Source: SAT2750 sp964476375 (GTDB taxonomy: Bacteria > Planctomycetota > Planctomycetia > Pirellulales > Pirellulaceae). From it: a stretch of DNA of 56,898 nucleotides. The DNA lies in the NCBI GenBank assembly GCA_964476375.1, contig CAYYZW010000151.1:1-56898 (forward strand), in the 5' to 3' direction. Each line of letters begins with the position of its first letter. Position 1 is the first letter of the stretch. A program made the position numbers and the translations under genes. Of the stretch, positions 26,002-34,132 are shown one piece after another. Under the pieces are notes generated by a model, which was not told the DNA's origin, ran no database searches, and was given only the letters and a program-made list of their open reading frames with translations.

Positions 26002-26084
26002 AATATGAATTCCTTGGATGTAACGGGAAGATCGTGCGACAGCCATGCGGCTCACCCGGTTCCATCGCGAAAGCTCGTTCCATG

Positions 26085-26103
26085 CGGACATAAAAAATAT
26101 CCG
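26085..26103. promoter_or_regulatory. Candidate operator between regulator and biosynthetic operon
   Basis: CGGACAT (26085-26091) and ATATCCG (26097-26103) are an inverted repeat with seven-base arms, one mismatch and a five-base A spacer. It sits midway between the two divergent start codons (26001 and 26176). A direct repeat GTTCCAT at 26059-26065 and 26077-26083 lies next to it. No precise promoter hexamers could be placed. Role as the binding site of the WYL regulator is inference. Confidence 0.45.
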
Positions 26104-26175
26104 ACCCTCTTTCGAATCGTCCTGGATGCTCTTATGCTGCCCTGCATCTGCATCCACCCAGGCTCCAGATGTCCC

Positions 26176-27222
26176 ATGACCGTATCCCTTCCAAACAACG
26201 ACCCTCCACAAGATGTGCAGCAGCTCGAAGATCAGCTCAGCAGGCCCACTGCCGAAGTGATCGACATGATGGCACGTTGTGACAGCGATCTGGTGATGCT
26301 GGGCGTGGGTGGAAAAATGGGCCCGACGATGGCCCGCATGGCCCGGCGGGCAATGGATGAAGCGGGAGTGCAGCGGCGGGTCATTGGCGTGTCACGATTC
26401 AGTCGTCCGGACGTCAGGGAAAAACTTGAAGCCTGGGGGGTGGAGACCATCTCCTGCGACCTGGTTCAGCGTGAGCAGGTATGTTCCTTGCCGGACGCGG
26501 GATACGTTATTCACCTGGCGGGATTCAAATTTGGAGCATCCCAGTCCCCCGAGCAACTCTGGGCGACCAATTGCCAGGTCCCCTTGCTTGTAAGCCACCG
26601 CTACCAGGATACGCCGATTGTTGCCTTTTCGACCGGCAGCCTTTATGGCCTTGTCCCGGTCGCTTCCGGGGGGTCCCAGGAGGAGGACCAGCCCTGTCCG
26701 GATGGGGAGTATGCGATGGCCGCGGTCTGCCGGGAGAACATTTTTCGTTACTATTCTGAGTCACTCCAGATCCCCATGATCCTGCTGCGTCTTAACTACG
26801 CGACGGAGCTGCGCTATGGCGTGCTCGTGGATCTTGCCCAGCAGGTTCTCGCCGGGAAACCAATCGATCTTTCCATGACCTGTTTCAATGTGATCTGGCT
26901 CTCTGACGCCAATGCGATGACCCTGCGTGCGATGGAGCATTGTGCCACGCCCGCCCGGATCCTTAATATGACCGGCCCGGATATCCTGCGGGTTCCGGAG
27001 ATCTGCCAGCAGATGGGCAGGCAACTGGGACGAGCACCGACATGGGCCGGTGAGGAATCCGACCTGGCCTTCCTGAGTAACTCCTCGCCAGCTTATCCGC
27101 TGCTGGGGCATCCACTGGTGAACACGGAAACGATGGTTCGCTGGACTGCCGACTGGGTGGGGCATGGCAGGGAGAACCTTGGCAAACCGACAAAATTTCA
27201 AGTAAGAGATGGATCCTATTGA
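26176..27222 (+). CDS. Extended SDR-like protein (NAD-dependent epimerase family) without catalytic Lys
   Basis: 348 residues. The ATG at 26176 gives MTVSLPNNDPPQ; an in-frame ATG at 25969 would overlap the divergent regulator. The Rossmann motif GVGGKMG (residues 43-49, G-x-x-G-x-x-G) and HLAGFKFGA are those of extended SDRs, and FSTGSLYGLVPV contains the usual Ser. The active-site Tyr is at 179 (GEYAMAAVC), but the residue four further on is Ala183, not Lys, so the Y-x-x-x-K motif is broken. The protein may bind a nucleotide or substrate without the usual redox step. First gene of a four-gene operon; 49 bases before the asparagine-synthetase-like gene. Confidence 0.83.
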   Translation: MTVSLPNNDPPQDVQQLEDQLSRPTAEVIDMMARCDSDLVMLGVGGKMGPTMARMARRAMDEAGVQRRVIGVSRFSRPDVREKLEAWGVETISCDLVQREQVCSLPDAGYVIHLAGFKFGASQSPEQLWATNCQVPLLVSHRYQDTPIVAFSTGSLYGLVPVASGGSQEEDQPCPDGEYAMAAVCRENIFRYYSESLQIPMILLRLNYATELRYGVLVDLAQQVLAGKPIDLSMTCFNVIWLSDANAMTLRAMEHCATPARILNMTGPDILRVPEICQQMGRQLGRAPTWAGEESDLAFLSNSSPAYPLLGHPLVNTETMVRWTADWVGHGRENLGKPTKFQVRDGSY

Positions 27223-27271
27223 TATAAATAGGCACGGAAAACATCCACGGCGTAGAACCAAGGAAGATGAC

Positions 27272-28603
27272 ATGCCCTACCAGGCCTACGTGGAACGAAT
27301 GATCGACCTGGTCGATCCATCTGCAAACGTGATCCTCAACATGACCTATGAGGAGGCAGCGGCACGGGTCGCTTCCGGGGATCCGGAACAAGTTGGTGAA
27401 ATAGACGGCCAGTTTGCGATTGTCCAGAAACAGGGGACCACGATCCGCATGGCACGGTCGATCGGGAGGCCGTTGCGGTATTTTCTTGCCAAGCAGGTCG
27501 CCGGCCCTTGCCTGATCGTGGCTGAGCGAATCGATCAGCTTCGACAGAAACTCCGGGAGGAGGGCCTGGAGGATCAGTTCCACCCTTCTTATACCCGCAT
27601 GGTACCTGCCCATTACCTTGTCGAGTTGTCACTGATCGGTTGCCCTGATCCTAACCCCGTTTACCAGCGGTACTTTACTCCTCAACAGAATCAACTGGGG
27701 ACGGACCTGGACGAGATTGGCCAGGCCTATATCGGCGCCCTGGCCGAGGAGTGCTCCCGCTGGCTCGATTCGATCGACAGCCGGGAACCGATCGGGGTGC
27801 TCTTTTCGGGAGGTATTGACAGCGGCAGTGTGCTGCTTGTGCTTTATCACCTGCTCCTGGGCCGTGGAGAATCTCCCGCGAGGCTGAAAGCATTCACGCT
27901 TGCGGTGGGTGATGATCCTGGTGATGCGGACCAGGCTCGCCGTTTTCTTCAGCAGCTGGACCTGGGAATGCTGCTGGAGGTCCTGGATCTTCCTGCTGAC
28001 GCGGTCGACTACCGGGAGGCGGTTCGAGTCATTGAGGACTACAAGCCGCTGGATGTCCAGTCGGCAACCATGGCACTGGCCTGCTGCCGCGAGATTCGTC
28101 GTCGTTATCCTGACTGGGTGCACCTGGTGGACGGGGATGGTGGAGACGAAAACATGAAGGACTACCCGATCGAGGAAAACCCCGAGCTGACGATCCGCAG
28201 TGTCCTGAACAACCTCATGCTTTACCAGGAAGGCTGGGGTGTGGACGCCATCAAGCACTCGCTGGTCTACTCGGGCGGTCAGAGTCGTGGGCATGTAAGG
28301 TCCTATGCTCCGGGCCGCCAACTGGGATTCCGGGGATTCAGCCCCTTCGCCCTTCCCCGGGTTATTTCCGTGGCTGAATCCATACCCTTTATCGAGCTGA
28401 CCGACTGGGATCACCAGCGGCTTTATGACCTCAAGGGTGAAGTGGTTCGCCGTGGTGTGGAAGCGATCACGGGGCTCTCCATGCCGATCTTTGAAAAAAG
28501 GCGTTTTCAGCATGGTGCAGTGGAGCCCGCGGGGTTCGAACGCCTCTTTCCCGAGGGCGAGATGGCCTACCGGGAGGTCTTTGCCGAACTCTACCAGGAC
28601 TGA
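27272..28603 (+). CDS. Asparagine synthetase-like amide ligase with truncated glutaminase domain
   Basis: 443 residues. The ATG at 27272 has AAGGAAG upstream. The synthetase half has the PP-loop FSGGIDSGSVL (SGGIDS at 179-184), which binds ATP, and VDGDGGDENMKDYP as the usual GDGGDE loop. The N-terminal part keeps a remnant of the glutamine amidotransferase fold (EIDGQFAIVQKQG, ARSIGRPLRYFLAK) but no Cys follows the initial Met, so glutamine hydrolysis is not expected. In this it resembles beta-lactam and carbapenam synthetases, which activate a carboxylate by adenylation and close an amide without glutamine. It is followed by the radical SAM gene whose ATG overlaps its TGA by one base. Product unknown. 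Confidence 0.83.
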   Translation: MPYQAYVERMIDLVDPSANVILNMTYEEAAARVASGDPEQVGEIDGQFAIVQKQGTTIRMARSIGRPLRYFLAKQVAGPCLIVAERIDQLRQKLREEGLEDQFHPSYTRMVPAHYLVELSLIGCPDPNPVYQRYFTPQQNQLGTDLDEIGQAYIGALAEECSRWLDSIDSREPIGVLFSGGIDSGSVLLVLYHLLLGRGESPARLKAFTLAVGDDPGDADQARRFLQQLDLGMLLEVLDLPADAVDYREAVRVIEDYKPLDVQSATMALACCREIRRRYPDWVHLVDGDGGDENMKDYPIEENPELTIRSVLNNLMLYQEGWGVDAIKHSLVYSGGQSRGHVRSYAPGRQLGFRGFSPFALPRVISVAESIPFIELTDWDHQRLYDLKGEVVRRGVEAITGLSMPIFEKRRFQHGAVEPAGFERLFPEGEMAYREVFAELYQD

Positions 28604-29580
28604 TGTTGTCGTTGCCAACGTTTACTGATGCGGAGATACTTGCTGCCCGGCCGGCCAGGAACCAGGTGGATCCCTCCCGTCCCTATGGAGCTATCCTGGA
28701 GCCGGAATATGCGCGTTCTGGCGCTGTGGAAAATGTGGCAACCCTGTTTCTGACCAACCGGGAGTGTTCTTTCCGCTGCCTGATGTGCGACCTCTGGAAA
28801 AATACCAGCGAGGTTCCGGTCCCAGTAGGGATGGTGGCCCGACAGGTTCGCGATGGGCTTGCTGAACTGGGTGTGGACATCGGGGACCCGGTTGCGAACG
28901 GGGTTCCCCATGTGAAACTTTATAACAGCGGCAACTTTTTTGATCGAAAAGCAATCTCGCTTGATGACCGTGAACAGATTGCCACCCTGGTTCGTCGTTT
29001 TCAAACGGTGATCGTGGAAAACCATCCGCGGCTTTGTGACTCGCAGGTGGTTGAATTCCACAGGCAACTCGACTCATCGCTGGAAGTTGCGATGGGGCTG
29101 GAGACGGTCCATGCGGAGATCCTGGCCGGATTGAACAAGCAGATGACCCTGGATGATTTCCGCCGTGCTGCCCAGTTCCTGCGTGAAAATGATATTCATG
29201 TACGCTCCTTTGTCTTGCTCAAGCCTCCCACGCTCGATGAACAGGAAGCCGTCTACTGGGCAGTGAAATCGGTAGAGTTTTCCTTTGATGCAGGCGCAGA
29301 CTGCTGTGCCCTGATCCCGCTTCGAGAGGGAAATGGCATGGTCGAGAAACTTATCCAGCAGGGACTTCACCAGCCCCCAACACTGTCCAGCCTGGAGATG
29401 GCCATGGACCAGTGCCTGGCGCTTGATCGCGGACGTGTCTGGGTGGATCTCTGGGATCTGGAACGACTCTCGCTCTGCACCGCCTGTAGCCCGGCTCGGC
29501 TGGAGAGACTCGGCCAGATGAACCTCCAGCAGCAGGTGCTTCCGGCCGTCGAATGCCCGCTTGATTGCACGAGGGATTAA
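28603..29580 (+). CDS. Radical SAM enzyme of unknown function
   Basis: 325 residues. The signature C-x3-C-x2-C is Cys55, Cys59, Cys62 (NRECSFRCLMCDLW), binding the 4Fe-4S cluster that cleaves S-adenosylmethionine to make a 5'-deoxyadenosyl radical. KLYNSGNFFD, VENHPRLC, VAMGLETVHAEILAGLNK and VLLKPPTL are the later barrel strands. The C terminus carries four more cysteines (Cys292, Cys295, Cys318, Cys322), probably for an auxiliary cluster or zinc. Its ATG shares a base with the stop of the ligase gene (TGATG), and its TAA abuts the next ATG. It belongs to a planctomycete family; the chemistry is not known. No carrier protein or precursor peptide is visible. Confidence 0.88.
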   Translation: MLSLPTFTDAEILAARPARNQVDPSRPYGAILEPEYARSGAVENVATLFLTNRECSFRCLMCDLWKNTSEVPVPVGMVARQVRDGLAELGVDIGDPVANGVPHVKLYNSGNFFDRKAISLDDREQIATLVRRFQTVIVENHPRLCDSQVVEFHRQLDSSLEVAMGLETVHAEILAGLNKQMTLDDFRRAAQFLRENDIHVRSFVLLKPPTLDEQEAVYWAVKSVEFSFDAGADCCALIPLREGNGMVEKLIQQGLHQPPTLSSLEMAMDQCLALDRGRVWVDLWDLERLSLCTACSPARLERLGQMNLQQQVLPAVECPLDCTRD

Positions 29581-31077
29581 ATGGAACAGCGGAACGTTGA
29601 TGTTGTCGTGGTCGGGTCGGGCTTTGCCGGATCCCTGCTGGCAAACATCCTGGCCCGTATCGGGCGATCTGTTCTTGTTATCGATCGGCACGAACATCCG
29701 CGGTTTGCTGTCGGGGAATCTTCCACGCCGACAGCCAACCTGGTACTTGGCGACCTGGTACGACGATACCAGCTGGATACGATCGAGCCGCTGGTGCACT
29801 ACGGGAGCTGGCAGTCCCATTACCCCGAGATCGGTTGTGGACTGAAAAGAGGCTTTAGCTACTTCCAGCACCAGGCGGGCCAGGAATTCCAGGCCCAGGC
29901 AGATCATGAAAACGAGCTGATGGTGGCGGCCAGCAGTGCGGATGAAGTGGCCGATACCCACTGGTTCCGGGCCGATGTGGACAGCTTCCTGGCGCAGCAG
30001 CTGGAAGAAGCCGGTGCGGAACTATGGCAGTCTTCACAGCTTGAGCAGTTGGAGCGGGATCCTGCCGGCAAGGGCTGGCAGATGGAGGTGAAGTCCGGAA
30101 AGGAGAGACGGGAGGTGACCGCCTGTTTCCTGGTCGATGCAAGCGGTGCCGGCCAGTGCGTGCCAGGCTTCTTGCAACTGGAGAATACCACACACCAGCT
30201 GCATACTCGTTCCCATGCGATCTTCAGTCATTTTCACGATGTCGCCAGCTGGCGTGATTTTCTTGACAGCCAGGGGGCGATCACCGCGGACCACCCGTTT
30301 CACTGTGACGATGCAGCCCAGCACCACCTGCTCGATGGAGCCTGGATGTGGGTGCTTGGTTTTCGGGATGGTTTAACAAGCGCGGGGATTGCCTATGACC
30401 CGCAGTCTCATCCGGCGGAAAAATCCTGGCAGCAATGGCTTGCGTCCTACCCGTCCGTGGCCCGTCTTTTCGCTCATGCCCGCTTGGCCGATCAACCCGG
30501 CCGGCTGGTCTCTCCCGGCCGTCTGCAACGCATGGTCACCCCGGCCAGTGGACCTGGCTGGGTACTCTTGCCCCACACCGCGGGTTTTATCGATCCGCTG
30601 CACAGTACCGGGATCGCCCATTCTCTCTGCGCGATAGAACAACTAGCGGGCATTCTCCAGGAACACTGGGGCAGGGAATCCATGGATCGACGGCTGATCG
30701 ATTATTCCCGGCGACTGGAATGCGAACTGGCCCTCATCGACCGCCTTGTCGCCGGATGTTACCGGGGACTGGGCCACGTCGAGTTGTTCCGTTCCTTTAG
30801 CATGCTCTACTTTGCCGCCGCCACGAATTATGAGATTGCCCGGCTGCACGACCACCATCCGCCCCCCGCCTTTCTCTGTGCAGAGGACGAGTCGTTATCC
30901 CGGATCGTGGACCGTCTGTTCGTAACAGTCGATCAACTGGCAGGACAGGACAGTGTGTCCGCACGTGATATCCGCTCGTTTCAAGAAACTGTCACCAGGG
31001 CGATTGAACCTTATAACCACGTCGGTTTATGCGATTTAACGCTCCAGCACATGTATATTCACACCCTGGTACAATAG
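29581..31077 (+). CDS. FAD-dependent halogenase-like oxidoreductase
   Basis: 498 residues of the flavin-dependent tryptophan-halogenase/p-hydroxybenzoate-hydroxylase superfamily. Seen: FAD fold VVGSGFAGSLLA (G12-x-G14-x-x-G17), then FAVGESSTP at 43-50, which sits where halogenases have GES/GEAT-I-P; GLKRGFSY (Lys89), a possible counterpart of the catalytic Lys79 of PrnA; and WMWVLG at 255-260, where halogenases have W-x-W-x-I-P with the Ile and Pro changed. DASGAGQCVP and PHTAGFIDPLHSTGIAHSL follow the FAD-binding pattern. It follows the radical SAM gene with no gap. It may halogenate or hydroxylate a product; halogenation is inference because the diagnostic motif is incomplete. Confidence 0.82.
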   Translation: MEQRNVDVVVVGSGFAGSLLANILARIGRSVLVIDRHEHPRFAVGESSTPTANLVLGDLVRRYQLDTIEPLVHYGSWQSHYPEIGCGLKRGFSYFQHQAGQEFQAQADHENELMVAASSADEVADTHWFRADVDSFLAQQLEEAGAELWQSSQLEQLERDPAGKGWQMEVKSGKERREVTACFLVDASGAGQCVPGFLQLENTTHQLHTRSHAIFSHFHDVASWRDFLDSQGAITADHPFHCDDAAQHHLLDGAWMWVLGFRDGLTSAGIAYDPQSHPAEKSWQQWLASYPSVARLFAHARLADQPGRLVSPGRLQRMVTPASGPGWVLLPHTAGFIDPLHSTGIAHSLCAIEQLAGILQEHWGRESMDRRLIDYSRRLECELALIDRLVAGCYRGLGHVELFRSFSMLYFAAATNYEIARLHDHHPPPAFLCAEDESLSRIVDRLFVTVDQLAGQDSVSARDIRSFQETVTRAIEPYNHVGLCDLTLQHMYIHTLVQ

Positions 31078-31104
31078 GAAAAATAGCGGAAAAAGTGATT
31101 GTCG

Positions 31105-31133
31105 TTGACCACGATCACTCGGCCAAGTAATAT
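31105..31133 (+). promoter_or_regulatory. Sigma-70-type promoter for the DUF1549 operon
   Basis: TTGACC (31105-31110) and TAATAT (31128-31133) are 17 bases apart, close to the consensus TTGACA and TATAAT. They lie about 110 bases before the start at 31247, in the only AT-rich stretch of the neighbourhood, right after the end of the halogenase-like gene at 31077. Probably it drives the four genes to 37207. Confidence 0.55.
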
Positions 31134-31246
31134 TCGTTAGACGCTGCTTAAGACGTTGGATGAAACACTAAAAACCTGCCGAATATTCCCATAGAGGGAT
31201 GTTTGGACCTGCCTGCCCGTGTGTCTTAGAGAGCAGATAAGCTTCC

Positions 31247-34108
31247 ATGGAATTCCCACCCTTAAGACGAATTGTCCACGCATCCCTGGTGGTGATCGTT
31301 CTTGCCGTGCCGACCGCGGTCGTGGCCCAGCAGCCGCTTCACGAGAAGATCGATGAGTTGATCCAGCAGGACCAGTTTTTTGGGGTCGGTCCAACAGCAA
31401 GTGACAGTGAGTTCATGCGACGGGTCTACCTGGACCTGATTGGCACGACACCGGGATCCCAGGAGGTGCGGGATTTTCTTGCCGAAGAGTCAGCAGAAAA
31501 GCGAGAGAAGCTGGTTCGCTCACTGGTGGCGGATCCCCGCATGAATCGCCACCTGGCAACGGTCTTCGATGTGATGTGGATCGAGCGCACCGGCGATAAG
31601 CATGTCACGGCCGCTGACTTTCAGAAGTACCTTTATGATTCCTTTGTCGCGGACAAGAAATACGATCAGCTTGTCCGCGAGATTCTGGCCGCCGACGGGA
31701 CCGATGAAAAGATTCGTGCCGCGGCCCGCTTTTACCTGGCCCGGGAGGGAGAGGTCAACCGGCTCACGCGCGACGTGGGACGCATGTTCCTGGGGATGGA
31801 CCTGCAGTGTGCCCAGTGCCATGACCACCCGTTGATCGAAAGTTATTACCAGTCGGACTACTACGGCATCTACGCTTTTCTCAACCGCAGTTTCCTTTTT
31901 ACCGCCAAGGACAAGAAGGTTTTTTATGCCGAGAAGGCGGATGGGGATGTGAGTTTCAAGAGTGTGTTTACCGAGGAGGAGGGTAGCACGGGCCCACGTC
32001 TTCCTGGGGAACCATCGATCCTGGAACCGGTGGTCCAGGTCGGAGAGGAGTACATTGTCAAGCCTGCCAAGGAAGTGCGGCCTGTGCCTCGTTACAGCCG
32101 CCGTGAGCAACTGGCGATCAATACAGCAGCCGGCACCAACCGTGCCTTCAAGAATAATATTGCGAACCGGCTCTGGGCCCACATGCTGGGGCAGGGAATA
32201 TTCAACCCGGTCGACCTGCAGCACGCGGACAATCCTCCCCTCAACCCGGAACTTCTGGATCTGCTGGGAGACGAGTTTGCGGCGATGGAATTTGACATCA
32301 AGAAATTCCTGGGTGAAATCGCCCTGAGCGGGGTCTACCAGAAATCGTACTCCGTTCCCGCGGACCTGGCAGCAGCGAGTGCCGCCGCGTCGCAGAAACT
32401 CGCCCTGCTGGATGCCGAACAGCAGCAGAATAGTGAGCAACTCAATGAAGCGAGAAAGGGTTTTGGCGCCGCGGCGGGAGAGCTGGACAAGCTCCGGGAG
32501 GCTCGTTCACCGGTTCGCGAGAAGCAGGTGGAGCTGAACAAGTTGCTGGGCGAAGTGATCAAGGTGGATGATGAAGCACAATCGCAGCTGGTGGAAGTCG
32601 ATGCCAAGGTGAAAGCAAAACAGGAGCAGCGTGTACCTGTTGCGGCAACACTGGCCAGCACCAGCGAGGCCCTGGCCCTGTTGCCGGACGACGAGCAGGT
32701 CAAGGCCCTGGTAGCCATCTTCCAGAAGCGGCATGACCAGTTCACGGCAGAGCTGGAAGTGCTTTCCAAGGACCAGGCTCCGAAGAAAAAAAAGGCAGAT
32801 GAGACCGCGGCCGCCCGGTCAGAAAAACAGCGTGCGGTGGACCAGGGAAACTCGGAGCTGGCAAAGCACGACGCGGGTGTTCTGGTTGTGGATCGGCGCT
32901 TTCAGGAGAGTCGTAACGCGATGGAGCGATTCCAGCAACTGGAGGTTCGTCTTGCATTGCAGAAGAGCGATGCGGAACAGGTCCTCCAGTTTAATGAGGC
33001 CTTGCGCCAGCGCAAGCAGGTGGCCAGCACGGTGACGGAAAACAGGGACATGCTTGCCAGAGCCCAGGACACCGCCGGCAAACTGGGTGCTGCCATGCCG
33101 GGGCTGGAGCAGGCAATAGAGGAAATTGAATCCGAGCGAACAGTAGCCAGTGGGGAAGTTGATCGCACACGCCCGCTGGTCCAGGAGCAGCAGCGTCGCA
33201 CATCGTCCCTGGCGACCGTTGTGGACAGGGCGGAACTGGTGCGAGACAAGTTGCCAGAAGACAAGTCCCTGGCCGAAGCGGTGGAGCAGCTCAGGCAGTC
33301 TCACCAGGTCGAGACCGAGCAGCTTGCTGCCCTGCAGCAGGTGCTGGGGATTGCCAGCGAGCGCCTGGAGACGGCCGAGAAAAGACTGGGTGAATCCCAG
33401 CTCCAGCTGGAAAGCTCACGCCAGGAACTGGCGGGATTGCAGCAGCAGATCCCCCAGCTCCAGCAGCAGATTCCCCGGCTGGAAGAGGAACTGCTTGAGA
33501 GGGAGGATCAGGAACGTGCCGAACTGGAAAAAACAACCGCCCGCTGGAGCCAGCGGTTTGCCGTGTCGAGCCTCAAGGCCCTGCAGCCCGAGGAGTTTGC
33601 CTGGTCGTTGATGCAATCCGTGGGACTGGTCGATATTCAGCGCGGCGGCGTCATCGCGGAACTCGATCGAGACAGTCCAATGAGTGATGAGGATAAAGCC
33701 GATAATATGAAGGTAGAGGCACGCCGTCGGCTCGTGGAGGAACAGGTTTACGAGAAACTCAAGGGGAACGTGAGCCAGTTCGTCACCCTTTTTGGTGCGG
33801 CCGCCGGCCAGCCACAGGACGATTTTTTTTCCACCGTGGATCAGGCCCTGTTTGTTGCCAACGGGGGGCCAATACGTAGCTGGCTCAATCCCTCGGGAAA
33901 TAACCTGACGGCCCGCCTTCAAAATGAACAAGATGCCAAGGCACTGGCAGAAGAGTTATACTTAAGTGTTCTCACGCGGCGGCCTTCCGAGACCGAGTCG
34001 CACGACGTCGAGGATTACTTGTCCAGTCGCGGAGAGGAGCGGATGCAGGCGATCCAGGAAATGATCTGGGCCCTGCTTGCATCTGCAGAGTTTCGTTTCA
34101 ATCACTAG
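31247..34108 (+). CDS. DUF1549/DUF1553 protein with a long coiled coil
   Basis: 953 residues. Signal peptide (VVIVLAVPTAVVAQ), then DUF1549 (about 30-230) with the heme-like motif CAQCH at 188-192, which ends LQCAQCHDHPLIES; DUF1553 opens at about 283 (SRREQLAINTAAGTNRAF) with FNPVDLQHADNPPLNPELL, then is interrupted by roughly 390 residues of Gln/Glu/Lys-rich coiled coil (about 375-765) before the rest of DUF1553 (LKALQPEEFAWSLMQSVGL, LYLSVLTRRPSETES). Only one C-x-x-C-H motif is present. The family forms planctomycete operons with DUF1501 proteins, as here. It is thought to act outside the cytoplasm on redox or polymers, but nothing proves a function. Confidence 0.88.
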   Translation: MEFPPLRRIVHASLVVIVLAVPTAVVAQQPLHEKIDELIQQDQFFGVGPTASDSEFMRRVYLDLIGTTPGSQEVRDFLAEESAEKREKLVRSLVADPRMNRHLATVFDVMWIERTGDKHVTAADFQKYLYDSFVADKKYDQLVREILAADGTDEKIRAAARFYLAREGEVNRLTRDVGRMFLGMDLQCAQCHDHPLIESYYQSDYYGIYAFLNRSFLFTAKDKKVFYAEKADGDVSFKSVFTEEEGSTGPRLPGEPSILEPVVQVGEEYIVKPAKEVRPVPRYSRREQLAINTAAGTNRAFKNNIANRLWAHMLGQGIFNPVDLQHADNPPLNPELLDLLGDEFAAMEFDIKKFLGEIALSGVYQKSYSVPADLAAASAAASQKLALLDAEQQQNSEQLNEARKGFGAAAGELDKLREARSPVREKQVELNKLLGEVIKVDDEAQSQLVEVDAKVKAKQEQRVPVAATLASTSEALALLPDDEQVKALVAIFQKRHDQFTAELEVLSKDQAPKKKKADETAAARSEKQRAVDQGNSELAKHDAGVLVVDRRFQESRNAMERFQQLEVRLALQKSDAEQVLQFNEALRQRKQVASTVTENRDMLARAQDTAGKLGAAMPGLEQAIEEIESERTVASGEVDRTRPLVQEQQRRTSSLATVVDRAELVRDKLPEDKSLAEAVEQLRQSHQVETEQLAALQQVLGIASERLETAEKRLGESQLQLESSRQELAGLQQQIPQLQQQIPRLEEELLEREDQERAELEKTTARWSQRFAVSSLKALQPEEFAWSLMQSVGLVDIQRGGVIAELDRDSPMSDEDKADNMKVEARRRLVEEQVYEKLKGNVSQFVTLFGAAAGQPQDDFFSTVDQALFVANGGPIRSWLNPSGNNLTARLQNEQDAKALAEELYLSVLTRRPSETESHDVEDYLSSRGEERMQAIQEMIWALLASAEFRFNH

Positions 34109-34132
34109 ATCGTGGGTACAGGAAAGACTGCC

